Assembly: GCA_009692505.1 (NCBI GenBank)
Contig: SHZC01000020.1
Coordinates: 1 to 40,102 of the forward strand
Reading direction: 5' to 3'
Length of the DNA stretch: 40,102 nucleotides
From: Myxococcales bacterium
GTDB taxonomy: Bacteria; Myxococcota_A; Bradymonadia; UBA7976; UBA1532
A program made the position numbers and the translations under genes. This document shows, piece by piece, positions 15,200 to 24,406 of this stretch. Under the pieces are notes generated by a model that was not told the DNA's origin, made no database searches, and saw nothing but the letters and a program-made list of their open reading frames with translations. Every line of letters begins with the position of its first letter. Within the stretch, counting starts at the first letter, position 1.

Positions 15200-17828
15200 T
15201 GACGAGCAAGCCGAATCCAGAAGTCCCCTGGGTTCGTGTAGAGGCGCAGCCGCAGCCGTCGCCAGTCAAGATTCGGTTGTCCTGGTTCACCCCGCCGGAC
15301 CCGAGGCCGAACCCGCCGTCGGCCTCACCGAGGTTGCCGGCACCCGCGCCGGGGTCCTGATCGCCGCAGCGACCACGATGGCAGAGCTGGCCGTTGGCGC
15401 AGGTGATCCGCAGGCAGGGGTCGTCGACGCAGCTCCCGCCTTCGCAGATGTGCCCCGGAGCGCAGTCGACCTCGAAGCAGGCGTCAGCCACGCACGCGCC
15501 ATTCGCCGGGTCACAGACGAGCGGGAAGGGGCACGCGACGCGCACGCAGGGGTCGCCCGTGCAGGTGCCGTTGATGCAGACCGAGCCGGGTGAGCACTCA
15601 ACGTCTTTACAATCGTCGAAACACGTCCCGTCCACGCACCCCTGGCCGGCGGCGCACCCGGCGGTGGCGCACGGATCGGCGAGACACTGGCCGCGATTGC
15701 ACTGTTGGCCGTCCGGGCATTGGCCGGGGCCGTAGCAGTCGTCGCTGAGGCACTGACCGAGCGCGCAGTAGGTGGCGGTCGGGCAGACGATGCCGTCGCA
15801 GGGGTCGCCGCAGCGTCCGTCCTGGCAGACGTGGCCATCGGGGCAGTCGATGTTGTAGCACGGCGTCACGCAGCGGCCGTCGACGCAGACGAGGTTGTTG
15901 AAGCACTCCCCCGCCTCGCAGAGGGGCGCGCACTCGCCGTTGACGCAGGCGTCGAGGTCGCGGCAAATCTGGCCGATGTCCGACCGCCCGTCGCAGTCGT
16001 TGTCGATGTTGTCGCAGACCTCGAGGCGCGGGTTGCCGCAATAGCCACAGGCGTTACGCGCGCCTTCATCAATCTCGCTGTCGCAGTCGTTGTCGCGCTC
16101 GTCGCAGAGCTCCACTCGAGGCTCGACGCCCCCACGGCAGACCACCTCGCCGTCGATGCAGACCGCCGTGCCTTCAGCACACTCCCCCTCGTTGACGCCA
16201 CAGGGGCCACGCTGCTCGGGGAAGGCCTCGTCGAGCGCGCCGTCGCAGTCGTCGTCGAGGCCGTTGCAAAGCTCCTCGGGCTCGACGCCACAGCGGCCGC
16301 ACCTGTTGACGACGCCATCGTCGATCTCCCGATTGCAGTCGTTGTCCAGGCCGTCGCAGATCTCGGCGCGGGGGTCGCAGTCGCACGGTGGGCAGTTCAG
16401 GCCGTCGTCGATGCTGAGGTCGCAGTCGTCGTCCAAGCAGTTGCAGACCTCGCTGCCGAGGTCGCCGCAGGCGCCACAGGCGTTGAGGACGCCCTCATCG
16501 AGCCGGTCGTCGCAGTCGTCGTCCCGGCCGTTGCAGACCTCGAGCGGCGTCTCGCCACAGCCTCCGCAGCGGTTCACCTCGCCGTCGTCGACGACGCCAT
16601 TGCAGTCGTTGTCGAGCCCGTCACAGACCTCGGCCTCGACCACGCCACAGTCATCGCACGCGTTGCGGACGCCCTCATCGATCTGCCCGTCGCAGTCGTC
16701 GTCGTCGAAGTTGCAGACCTCATCTTGGGGGTCGCCGGGGCTCACGTTGCAGATCGTGCCGTCTCCGCCGGGCGCGCACTCGATGGCGCCGTCCCGCGCA
16801 CACAGCCCGAGGCCGACATCGCAGGCATCGCCGAGCCGGGGGAAGTCCTCGTCGACGGCCCCGTCACAGTCGTTGTCCCGGCCATCGCAGCGCTCAATCG
16901 GCATCGCGTCCCCGATGGCGTTGCTCAGGGCGGCGACGAGCGCCTGCGGGTCGTCGGCTTGGTACGCGACGCCCGTGTTCAAGTCGATCTCGCCCAACGC
17001 GTTGACCGCGGTGCCGCCGGCGCGGGCGAGCGAGTCGAGCTCGTTGGCGAACGCCGTGCCTTGGCCGAAGCCGACGACAAAGGTGCGGACGTCGTGGACC
17101 GTGCCGCGAACGTCGGTGTTGCGGAGCGAGCGGGCGCGATTGACGAGCTGCTGCCGGATGTCCTCGCGGAAGACCGGATCACGCGCATCGACTCCCGGAC
17201 ACTGCTGATACCCGTCCGTGAGCAGGAGGATGAAGTTGGGCCGGCACTCGGCGGACGGGTCGTTCTCGATCAGGACCCGCATTTGCTCGGCGGCCGAGTC
17301 CAGCGAGGTCGTCAGCGGCGTGTAGCCATTGCCGCGCAGCTCTTTATTGTTCGGATACCTCTCGACGCCGTCCATCCACCGGAGGACCGAGTCACGGCTA
17401 TCAGCGGCGGGCGGCACCAGCAGATCGGCCGGGACGCACCCAGACGTGGCGCCGTCGTAATTGATGCCGACAATGTTGGCGTTGGCGTCGCGGTACTGGG
17501 CACCGATGTTGTGCTGCTGAAGACCAAACTGGGGCTGGCCGACCTCAATCTGGTGGTACCGCATGAGGCCGAACTCGATGTCCGCCGCGTCGCGCACGAC
17601 CGAGGACAAGGCCGACTTCGCGTGGCCGAGCTTGCTGCCGAGCTCGCAGTTGAACTCCGGGTAGTCGACGCTGCCGTCGCCCCAACAGTCTCGCTCATCG
17701 GCGTAATCCCAGAGCATCGAACCCGAGGTATCGAAGATGACGAGCACACGAGACGGGGTCTGACCAAGCGCCGACCCAGCCGCGAGCAAGGTGCCTGCGA
17801 GCACCGGAAGAAAGATCGAACGTCTCAT
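15153..17828 (-). CDS. vWA/MopE-repeat surface protein with MYXO-CTERM-like anchor
   Basis: 891 residues. Order: signal peptide (RRSIFLPVLAGTLLAAGSALG); a von Willebrand A domain with MIDAS DTSGS at about 33-37 and LLTDGYQQC; nine repeats of the MopE type (C-D/N-G-x-D-N/D-D-C-D-G-x-x-D-E/D), acidic and likely Ca/metal-binding; then about seven short Cys-rich EGF-like units (xCxxGxCxxDPC); and a C-terminal GCGCAS motif, a hydrophobic helix (GFGLLVIGVVGII) and RRRRR. That tail matches the layout of MYXO-CTERM sorting signals, so the protein is probably processed and displayed on the outer surface. A GGGGAG ribosome site precedes the ATG. The role is unknown; adhesion or metal binding is plausible. 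Confidence 0.9.
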   Translation of the reverse strand: MRRSIFLPVLAGTLLAAGSALGQTPSRVLVIFDTSGSMLWDYADERDCWGDGSVDYPEFNCELGSKLGHAKSALSSVVRDAADIEFGLMRYHQIEVGQPQFGLQQHNIGAQYRDANANIVGINYDGATSGCVPADLLVPPAADSRDSVLRWMDGVERYPNNKELRGNGYTPLTTSLDSAAEQMRVLIENDPSAECRPNFILLLTDGYQQCPGVDARDPVFREDIRQQLVNRARSLRNTDVRGTVHDVRTFVVGFGQGTAFANELDSLARAGGTAVNALGEIDLNTGVAYQADDPQALVAALSNAIGDAMPIERCDGRDNDCDGAVDEDFPRLGDACDVGLGLCARDGAIECAPGGDGTICNVSPGDPQDEVCNFDDDDCDGQIDEGVRNACDDCGVVEAEVCDGLDNDCNGVVDDGEVNRCGGCGETPLEVCNGRDDDCDDRLDEGVLNACGACGDLGSEVCNCLDDDCDLSIDDGLNCPPCDCDPRAEICDGLDNDCNREIDDGVVNRCGRCGVEPEELCNGLDDDCDGALDEAFPEQRGPCGVNEGECAEGTAVCIDGEVVCRGGVEPRVELCDERDNDCDSEIDEGARNACGYCGNPRLEVCDNIDNDCDGRSDIGQICRDLDACVNGECAPLCEAGECFNNLVCVDGRCVTPCYNIDCPDGHVCQDGRCGDPCDGIVCPTATYCALGQCLSDDCYGPGQCPDGQQCNRGQCLADPCATAGCAAGQGCVDGTCFDDCKDVECSPGSVCINGTCTGDPCVRVACPFPLVCDPANGACVADACFEVDCAPGHICEGGSCVDDPCLRITCANGQLCHRGRCGDQDPGAGAGNLGEADGGFGLGSGGVNQDNRILTGDGCGCASTRTQGTSGFGLLVIGVVGIIRRRRRTVA

Positions 17829-18076
17829 GTCCCACTCCCCGTAGGCCCCGCCATGGGGTCTCTGCCCTCAAAGGGGCGCGCCTTTTAGCAAAGCACGTGC
17901 CCACTTCGCAAGGGGCCCATGGCTACCGCAGACCTGTGCCTTCGCCGGAAAGCCGGGCGAGTCACTTGGCCAGTGGCGACCGCAGTTGCAGATCTGGACG
18001 GGGTCGTAACGAAACAGGACGCCCACGACGAGACTTGCGTCGACGCCCCGCACGTTGGGCCGGAGCCCGACGCAGC

Positions 18077-18388
18077 TCAGGCGGAATGTTTCTTCGCGAG
18101 CGCGGCGACGATGCGCGCGCGGCGCTCATCATCTGCGGCCGGCTCATCGGACACTTCGCCGATGTCGGCGTCCGCGTGTCGGGCGATCAGCTGCGCCTCA
18201 ATGAGACGCAGTCGGGCAGAGACCTCCTCGAGGGCGTCAGCGACCACGGCGTCGAGCTTGCTGCCCAACGCGGCGTCACCCGGCAAAGAAGCCCCCACGC
18301 GCATACGCAGGAGGCGTTCTTCCTCGGCGGAGAACATCTCAGTCTCGACGACCACGGTTGTGGTCGACTTTTTGGGTTCCTTTTTCAC
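18077..18388 (-). CDS. Small acidic helical protein of unknown function
   Basis: 103 residues from GTG at 18388. This start is chosen because AAGGA lies 5 nt upstream and a longer upstream extension is Arg/Pro-rich without a ribosome site. The N-terminus is basic (VKKEPKKSTTTVVVE), followed by predicted helix MFSAEEERLLRMRVGASLP, a long helical segment KLDAVVADALEEVSARLRLIEAQLI suited to a coiled coil, and an acidic, then basic tail (RRARIVAALAKKHSA). I do not recognise the family. It is monocistronic between the surface-protein gene and the HD-GYP gene. Confidence 0.6.
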   Translation of the reverse strand: MKKEPKKSTTTVVVETEMFSAEEERLLRMRVGASLPGDAALGSKLDAVVADALEEVSARLRLIEAQLIARHADADIGEVSDEPAADDERRARIVAALAKKHSA

Positions 18389-18499
18389 GCCGATCCTTGT
18401 TGGTCGGTAATTCGGAATCGACCCGGTCCCCACGGAGACCGCGGGGGCCGAGCACCTGAGCCGGGCCTGACCCGCCCTGCGCTCAAGCAAGATGTGATG

Positions 18500-18528
18500 T
18501 GTATAAAGCACGCCCTGCCGGGCTCCAA
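18500..18528 (-). promoter_or_regulatory. Candidate promoter for the small gene ending at 18077
   Basis: Read on the minus strand, TTGGAG (18528-18523) and TATACA (18505-18500) are separated by 17 bp. They sit in a locally AT-richer patch about 110 bp before the GTG start. Visual match only. Confidence 0.35.
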
Positions 18529-18571
18529 GTATTTTGCCCTCGCGTCGGCCAGAAGCTCGAATTTCGGCAGG

Positions 18572-20464
18572 TCACCGAGGTGCCGTTAGCCCTTCGCCCA
18601 GGCTGAGATGCACCTCGCTTTGGACAAAGATTTCCACGAGCCCCGAATCGAGCTTGCCTCGGTCCGCCTCGCTCCAGAGGATGTCGCAAGCGGCCTGATA
18701 AGGCAGGCTCGTCTTGTACGGGCGGTCCGCCGCCGTCAAGGCGTCAAAGATGTCGACCACCGTAATAATCCGGGACTCGATCGGGATGTGCTCGGCCAGG
18801 AGCCCTGCCGGATACCCGGAGCCATCGAGCTTCTCGTGATGCCGCGCGGCGATGTCGGCGAGCCCCTCGAGCTCGCGACCCCAGGGAATCTGGCGGAGAA
18901 AGACGCCGGTGTGCACGACGTGCTCCTGGATCGCCATACGCTCCGTGGCCGTGAGGCTGCCGTAGGGGACCGAGAGGCACTCGTGCTCGCGCGGGGTGAG
19001 GACCGGGCGACTGTGCCCCTCGCGATCGCGCCAAGTGCGCTCGGTCAGCGCCTTGAGGAACTCCCGCATCTCACCATCGACGGGGTCGGGGTAGTTGGCC
19101 TTCGTGATCCGCCTCAGCGTCTCCGTCAGCTCAAGGCGATGCTCCGTGATCTGCCGCTCCGCCGCCGGGGCTTCGAGCTCACCCCGCACGACGCGCCGAA
19201 GCACTTCAATCTCGTTCGAGAGGCTCATCACGTCGAAGCGGGCGGCGAGCTCCTTATAGTCGCTCGTGTGGAGGCGGTGGGACTTGAGCAGCACGCCCTC
19301 GGCCACGCCGATTTTGCCAAAGTCGTGGAGCAGTGCGGCGTACTCCAGCCGCCGACGTCGGTGGTCGTTGAGCGAGATCCGATCCTGAAATCGAGGGTTC
19401 AGAATCGCGGCGTCGGCCAGCGCCACGGAGAGCTTGCTGACCCTCAGGGAGTGCCCCGATGTACAGGGATCTCGAGCGTCAATCGCGAAGACCGCCGCGC
19501 GGACAAATCCGTCGAATAGCCTGCGGATCTCGGCCGTCAGCCGAGCGTTGACCAGCGCGATAGACGCGGCCCCGGCGAGGCTCGTCGAGAGCTCGACGTC
19601 GCGCTCCGAGAAGGGAAGAACCTGTTCGGGCACATGTCTGAGAGAGACCAGCCGTGCCTGGGCGTCTCGCTTGCGATTGATGAGCTGGACGGCCCCGAGC
19701 ACCTCGCCGTCCGCCGCGAGCAGAGGGACGGTGAGCATGCTCAAAGTCCGATACCCAGCGCGCAAGTCGAACGAGTTGTTGAACGTGACCTGCAGGGTCG
19801 GCGGGAGGTGCTCCACATCGTGAAGGTTGAGCGGCTGCCGCGAGAGGACGGCGTGACCGACGATGCTGCTCGCGTCGATGGGCAGGAGCCCAGAGGGCAA
19901 GTCGGATGTCCCGAGCGTGTCGTTCTGGGCGACCCGAAAACGCAGCGCCCGCTTGCCGTCCCCGAGATCCTCGACGACGTACAGCGAACCCGCGTCGGCG
20001 TTCGTGAGGTGGCGCATCGACTCCAGGACACGCGACAGGAGCCGGTCGGGATCACGCTCGGCGTTCAGGCTCGCGGCGATGTCGAGCACGTGCCGAATCT
20101 CGAAGTTGAGCCTCTGGCCTTCACCCCGGCGGGCTCGGACGAGCGCGAGCTCTATCTGCCGGGTCTCGATGGTCTCGAGGTCGCTCCACTGATGCTCGAC
20201 GCCGAGCTCGACGAGCGCGGCGGCGCTCAGGTCCGAGTGCGGTCCCCCGACGAGGTAGAGCGGCGCCGCCGGCTCTCCGCGCAACGCAGCGCGCTCCGTG
20301 GGGCTACGGCCGACGAACTCCGACGTGATGACGAGGAGGACCGCTTGACCTTGCTGCACCCGGCAGTGGTCGAGGACACCGACGGGCATGAACGTCTCCG
20401 TGCCCTCGATGGCTGACAGGCGCTCCCGCAAGCGCGACCATCGATCGTGAAGCGCGCTGGACAT
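18572..20464 (-). CDS. GAF / HD-GYP domain protein, candidate c-di-GMP phosphodiesterase
   Basis: 630 residues. An N-terminal segment (1-120) is followed by a GAF-like sensor (about 125-305; LLSRVLESMRHLTNADAGSLYV, LTVPLLAADGEVLGAVQLINR) and an HD-GYP domain. Catalytic motifs: SGHSLRVSKLS, LLHDFGKIGV (about 376-385) and HHEKLDGSGYP (about 540-550), with the downstream DIFDALTAADRPYK. HD-GYP enzymes hydrolyse c-di-GMP. About 105 extra residues lie between LLK after the HD motif and SLTATERMAIQEH, where canonical members have only a short linker. The gene starts 3 bp after the MshEN-domain gene, so sensor and hydrolase are probably co-expressed. Confidence 0.92.
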   Translation of the reverse strand: MSSALHDRWSRLRERLSAIEGTETFMPVGVLDHCRVQQGQAVLLVITSEFVGRSPTERAALRGEPAAPLYLVGGPHSDLSAAALVELGVEHQWSDLETIETRQIELALVRARRGEGQRLNFEIRHVLDIAASLNAERDPDRLLSRVLESMRHLTNADAGSLYVVEDLGDGKRALRFRVAQNDTLGTSDLPSGLLPIDASSIVGHAVLSRQPLNLHDVEHLPPTLQVTFNNSFDLRAGYRTLSMLTVPLLAADGEVLGAVQLINRKRDAQARLVSLRHVPEQVLPFSERDVELSTSLAGAASIALVNARLTAEIRRLFDGFVRAAVFAIDARDPCTSGHSLRVSKLSVALADAAILNPRFQDRISLNDHRRRRLEYAALLHDFGKIGVAEGVLLKSHRLHTSDYKELAARFDVMSLSNEIEVLRRVVRGELEAPAAERQITEHRLELTETLRRITKANYPDPVDGEMREFLKALTERTWRDREGHSRPVLTPREHECLSVPYGSLTATERMAIQEHVVHTGVFLRQIPWGRELEGLADIAARHHEKLDGSGYPAGLLAEHIPIESRIITVVDIFDALTAADRPYKTSLPYQAACDILWSEADRGKLDSGLVEIFVQSEVHLSLGEGLTAPR

Positions 20465-20467
20465 GGT

Positions 20468-21361
20468 TCACTTTCGCTTGTGGAGGCGCTCTTGCACGCG
20501 GCGCGAATGTTCGACGCGGTCAATGATGCCCTTTTCGGCGAGGTCCTGCAGCAGGGTCCGATGAGCGATCGCCGCCTCGCGCAGGATCTCGAATGCCCGA
20601 TCCACGCGACTGCGAAGGGTCGCGTTCTCCGCCTCCAGCCGGATGATCTCCAACGAAGCGTCCGTCAGCTCGGCGCTCTGCGTGGACGGATCGGTGGCCG
20701 CGGATCTGGCCGCCGCCGGGGGCTCGCGCCTTGGGCTGGCCTCGAGTTTCACGGGGCGGACCGGAGACGGGCGGACGGTATCCAGCTCGAGGGGGGGCCC
20801 ATCCCGGCTCTCCGACGGGCTGCCCGGCGCCGCGTGGTCGAAGATGCTGTCGTCGGGAGAGGGGGTGAACGACGGCACCTCGATACCCGGCGGTGCGAAC
20901 TCCTGGATGGGGCTGCCCTGCCTCGGCGCGCCGAAGTAGAAGTGCTCAATGGCGACGGCAATCTCGGTCGGCGTCGCGACGACGGGGCGGATCTCGTGGC
21001 CGGTCCGGAAGCGGAGCTCGTCCAAGAGCTCGTACGCTGCGGGATCGGAGACCGCCATCTCGAGCGCGCCGGTGCGCCCGTCAAGGAGCAAGGGCAAGAC
21101 CTGCTTGTCACGCGCATAGTTCGGGGGCAAGAGCCGCAGGACCCCGGGCGCGATGCTCATCGTCGTCGACAGCGGCGCGACTGCGACCCCAAGCTGGCTG
21201 GCCAAGGCGTCCAGGATCTCCTGATCCGTGCAATGCCGGCGAGCCACGAGCACCTCACCGACCCGCTTGCCCCATCGCGCCGCCTCAGCCAGCGCCGATC
21301 GGAGCTGCAGCTCGTCGATGACCCCGGCCGTGACGAGGATCTCGCCCAATCGTTTCCGCAT
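20468..21361 (-). CDS. Stand-alone MshEN (GspE N-terminal) domain protein
   Basis: 297 residues. The N-terminal 150 residues contain tandem MshEN motifs: RLGEILVTAGVIDELQLRSAL and, directly after, RVGEVLVARRHCTDQEILDAL. They continue into the APLSTTMSIAPGVLRLLPP and VLPLLLDGRTGALEMAVSDP blocks seen in T2SS/T4P ATPases. MshEN domains bind c-di-GMP. No ATPase domain follows. Instead there is a Pro/Ser-rich linker and a C-terminal coiled coil (about 240-297, SLEIIRLEAENATLRSRVDRA). The start is ATG 21361 with AGAGG 8 nt upstream. It pairs with the HD-GYP gene as a likely c-di-GMP receptor; the target is unknown. Confidence 0.85.
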   Translation of the reverse strand: MRKRLGEILVTAGVIDELQLRSALAEAARWGKRVGEVLVARRHCTDQEILDALASQLGVAVAPLSTTMSIAPGVLRLLPPNYARDKQVLPLLLDGRTGALEMAVSDPAAYELLDELRFRTGHEIRPVVATPTEIAVAIEHFYFGAPRQGSPIQEFAPPGIEVPSFTPSPDDSIFDHAAPGSPSESRDGPPLELDTVRPSPVRPVKLEASPRREPPAAARSAATDPSTQSAELTDASLEIIRLEAENATLRSRVDRAFEILREAAIAHRTLLQDLAEKGIIDRVEHSRRVQERLHKRK

Positions 21362-21539
21362 GAATCGAACCTCTTCCTTCTCCGGACCCTCGCTACCACC
21401 GTCAGCTTGGCGTGTGCAACGCCTTCAGCGCGGCGATCCTTGACCAATGGCTACGGAATTTGGCAAAGGGCCGGGGCGTCTTGCCGATGTGGCGCATACT
21501 TGATTGAACCCCACGGAACCCCGAGACGAGCTGACCGAC

Positions 21540-22760
21540 ATGGATCCCAAGAACCTCGAAGCCACGATTCGCCAAGCCCTCTCCAAACTCGAGGGGCCCA
21601 CGGGCCGAGACCTCGTCAGCAGCGGCATGGTTCGGGAGATTGAAGTCGACGGCGCGGAGGTGACCGTGGTTCTGCGCTTTGAAGGCGTGCCCCGCGAGCA
21701 GCGCCACGCCCTCGAAGATCGCGTCGAGGCGCTGGTCCGCGGCCTGGAAGGGGTGACTGAGGTCATCGTCGACTCCGAGGTGCAGGGAGACCCCGACGTG
21801 CCGGCCGCCGCCTCCGCCGGGGCGCACGTTCACGACGCGAGCTGCGCTCATGATCACGGCGGTGGCGCGGCCCATTCACACGGCCCGGCGCCCACTGCGA
21901 CGAAGCCGGCCGCCAAGGCCAGCAATGCGCTGAGCGGAGTCAAGAACCTCATCGCGGTGGCCAGCGGCAAGGGTGGCGTGGGCAAGTCCACGGTCGCCGT
22001 CAACCTCGCGCTCGGTCTGAAGGCGCGCGGCGCCCGGGTCGGCCTGCTCGACATCGACGTCTACGGCCCGTCCGCGCCGATGCTGCTCGGGGTGACCGAC
22101 GCTCGCCCGGGCGCGACGAGCGGCAATAAGTTCCTGCCGGTTGATGCCTACGGCCTGAAGGTCATGTCCATCGGCTTCATGATGGAGGCCGATCAGCCCG
22201 GCGTCTGGCGGGGGCCGATCGTCGGCTCCATCGTCAAGCAGTTCCTGACGGACGTGGAGTGGGGTGAGCTCGACTACCTCTGCATCGACATGCCCCCCGG
22301 CACGGGCGACGCCCAGCTCTCGCTGACCCAGACCGCGCCCGTCACGGGGGCCATCATCGTCACGACCCCGAGTGAGCTCGCCCTCATTGATGCGGTCAAA
22401 GGCCTTCAAATGTTCCGCAAGGTCGAGACCCCGGTCATCGGCCTCGTCGAGAACATGAGCCACTACGCCTGCCCCTCCTGCGGACACGAGAGCCAGCCCT
22501 TCAACCATGGCGGCACCGAGCGCGTAGCCGAGCAGTACGGGGTGAAGATCCTCGGGCGCATCCCCATCGACGTCGACATCCAACGGGGCGGAGACACCGG
22601 CCGGCCCGTCACCGCCGTCAAACCCGACAGCCCGCAGGCCAAGGCGTTCCTCGATTTAGCAGACGCGGTCATCTCGACCTGCCCGTTCCGCAAGCCGGGG
22701 GACGACGGCGATCCTTCAAAGAAGAAGCCCGGATTTCTCGCGTCGCTCTTCAAGCGCTAA
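21540..22760 (+). CDS. mrp: Mrp/ApbC-type Fe-S carrier P-loop ATPase
   Basis: About 406 residues from ATG 21540 (a TTG at 21504 would add 12 residues; no strong ribosome site favours either). An N-terminal MIP18-family domain (about 1-85, EATIRQALSKLEGP) is followed by a linker rich in His (HVHDASCAHDHGGG, HSHG; about 96-117). Then comes the MinD/NBP35 ATPase domain with the deviant Walker A ASGKGGVGKST at about 139-149, DIDVYGPS, DMPPGTGDAQLS and the CPSCG cluster-ligand motif at about 310. Family members deliver [Fe-S] clusters. The His-rich linker is not usual and might bind metal. It is divergent from the MshEN gene and 23 bp before the kinase gene. Confidence 0.93.
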   Translation: MDPKNLEATIRQALSKLEGPTGRDLVSSGMVREIEVDGAEVTVVLRFEGVPREQRHALEDRVEALVRGLEGVTEVIVDSEVQGDPDVPAAASAGAHVHDASCAHDHGGGAAHSHGPAPTATKPAAKASNALSGVKNLIAVASGKGGVGKSTVAVNLALGLKARGARVGLLDIDVYGPSAPMLLGVTDARPGATSGNKFLPVDAYGLKVMSIGFMMEADQPGVWRGPIVGSIVKQFLTDVEWGELDYLCIDMPPGTGDAQLSLTQTAPVTGAIIVTTPSELALIDAVKGLQMFRKVETPVIGLVENMSHYACPSCGHESQPFNHGGTERVAEQYGVKILGRIPIDVDIQRGGDTGRPVTAVKPDSPQAKAFLDLADAVISTCPFRKPGDDGDPSKKKPGFLASLFKR

Positions 22761-22783
22761 GCCCGTCGTTGTAAGTCACGACC

Positions 22784-24403
22784 GTGCAGAGCCCCACTCG
22801 CGTCAGAGAATACGAGCTGATCGAACTGCTGGGCGTCGGCGGCATGGGCGAGGTTTATCGCGCCGTGCACGTCCTCTTGGAGCAGTCGTTCGCGATCAAG
22901 GTCGTTCATCCGGCGCTCGCGGTGAACTCGGAGATCCGCGCCCGCTTCGTGCGTGAGGCGCAGACCCTCCAGCGCCTCGACCACCCAAATATCCTTCGGT
23001 TCGTCACGCTCTTCGAGGATGAGGCGCGGCTCTACCTCGTCACCGAGCTGCTCGACGGGCAGCCGCTTGACGTGATCGGGCCCACGACGGCCGATCTCTC
23101 GTTGCGCGCGGAATGGTTTCGTCAAGTCGTGCGCGGCGTGGCTCACGCGCACCGGCGCGGCATTGTTCACCGCGACTTGAAGCCGGCGAACATCCACGTC
23201 CTGCGCGACGGGCGGGTGAAGATCCTGGACTTCGGCATCGCCAAGGTCGTGGCCGCGAGAGGACTGACCGCAACGGGACACCTTGTGGGCACCCCTATCT
23301 ACCTTCCGCCCGAGGTCATCTTGGGGGATACGCCGACCTCCGTGGCGGGGCCGGCCTGGGACGTCTACACTCTGGGGCTCCTGGCCTTCGAGAGCTTCTC
23401 GGGACGGCTGCCCTTCGAGCTCGATCCCAACGGGCCGCCCATCCAGCTCCTGAACGAGCTGTCGCGGTTATACGCCCGGAAGGGCAAGCCGCCGTCCCTG
23501 AGGGCCATCTGCCCGGAGCTCTCGGAAGGTTGGATCTCCGCACTCCAACAGTCGCTGTCCGGCGAGCCGACGGAGCGGCCCAAAGACGCCGGGGCGCTGC
23601 TTGAGCTGCTCGAGCGGTCCCCCCCTTTGGCCAGGTCTGCCTCCTTGAGCCTCAACCCCTGGGACCTCGCGCCCGAGGACGCGACGATGATCTCCCGCGT
23701 CAGGTCGGAGGGTTCGAGCTCCACGCCGGTCAAGCCCGGAAGGGGACGAAGGGCCGGCCCGATCGGCTCCCCCGCCCTGCCCGTCGACGAGGCCGAGCTG
23801 ACTTTGAACAGCACCGATCGCCCCGACCGGCGGCGTCTTGGCCTCGCTCTTGGCGTCGCCGCGGCCGTCTGCGTGCTCATCGTCACCGGGATCGTGATGG
23901 CCTTGCGTGTTCCCGACCCCGTGGCCTCGGCGACCGCGATGGGCTCAGCCGTCGCCGTCTCGACCGTCGCCCCTCCCCCCCTGGCCGCGCCCGATGCAGT
24001 TCCGCTCATCGGTGCCGGTCCGTCCGAGGAGCTGGCCTTCGACCCCGTGCTCGTGCCGTCGGGCCGTGACCGGGGTCTGGCACCCCGCCTGGAGCGTGAC
24101 GCCGCGCCCCGCCCGACCCGCGAGACCGCTCCGTTGAGGCCCGCGAGCCAGCGCAAGGAGCGCGCGCCCGAGGGGGCCGCTGTCGGCTACCTCAGCGTCG
24201 ACGCCCAACCCCCCGCGCTGGTCTACGTCGGGGGTCGGTTCATCGGCGAGACGCCCGTGACTCGACGCTGGCTCAAGCCGGGCAGACACGAGGTCAAGCT
24301 CGTCCGCATCGCCCACCCGTTCCCGTACAAGCGTGACTACGCCGCGCAGGTTGTGGCCGGCAAGATCGTGAGCTTGAGGCATCTGGAGCCCGGCGCGAGG
24401 TGA
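22784..24403 (+). CDS. Ser/Thr protein kinase with transmembrane segment and PEGA-like tail
   Basis: 539 residues from GTG 22784. The Hanks-type kinase domain (about 9-280) is complete: glycine loop GVGGMGEVY, AIKVVH lysine, HRDLKPAN catalytic loop (about 128), DFGIAK and GTPIYLPPE. A Ser/Pro-rich segment precedes a single membrane helix (about 350-372, LALGVAAAVCVLIVTGIVMAL). A Pro/Ala-rich extracytoplasmic linker follows and the protein ends with a PEGA-type domain (about 465-539, YLSVDAQPPALVYVGGRFIGETPVT-like). PEGA is common at the C-termini of myxobacterial kinases. The substrate is unknown. Confidence 0.92.
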   Translation: MQSPTRVREYELIELLGVGGMGEVYRAVHVLLEQSFAIKVVHPALAVNSEIRARFVREAQTLQRLDHPNILRFVTLFEDEARLYLVTELLDGQPLDVIGPTTADLSLRAEWFRQVVRGVAHAHRRGIVHRDLKPANIHVLRDGRVKILDFGIAKVVAARGLTATGHLVGTPIYLPPEVILGDTPTSVAGPAWDVYTLGLLAFESFSGRLPFELDPNGPPIQLLNELSRLYARKGKPPSLRAICPELSEGWISALQQSLSGEPTERPKDAGALLELLERSPPLARSASLSLNPWDLAPEDATMISRVRSEGSSSTPVKPGRGRRAGPIGSPALPVDEAELTLNSTDRPDRRRLGLALGVAAAVCVLIVTGIVMALRVPDPVASATAMGSAVAVSTVAPPPLAAPDAVPLIGAGPSEELAFDPVLVPSGRDRGLAPRLERDAAPRPTRETAPLRPASQRKERAPEGAAVGYLSVDAQPPALVYVGGRFIGETPVTRRWLKPGRHEVKLVRIAHPFPYKRDYAAQVVAGKIVSLRHLEPGAR

Positions 24404-24406
24404 TCG

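Noticed and set aside
16000-16900. Trinucleotide (GTC/GAC) microsatellite-like tracts
   Set aside because: They are explained by Asp-rich codons (GAC, GAT, GAG) of the MopE-type repeats.
15705-17888. A 727-codon open frame on the plus strand opposite the MopE-like gene
   Set aside because: It is a mirror of the GC-rich repeat protein gene. The translation is Val/Ala-rich with no domain, and the opposite frame has a signal peptide, vWA motif and Cys repeats.
17868-18053. A 61-codon minus-strand frame with four Cys between the MopE-like gene and the small gene
   Set aside because: It starts from GTG without a ribosome site, matches no family I know and is short enough to be open by chance at this GC. 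It was left unannotated; the 17829-18076 gap otherwise shows nothing definite.
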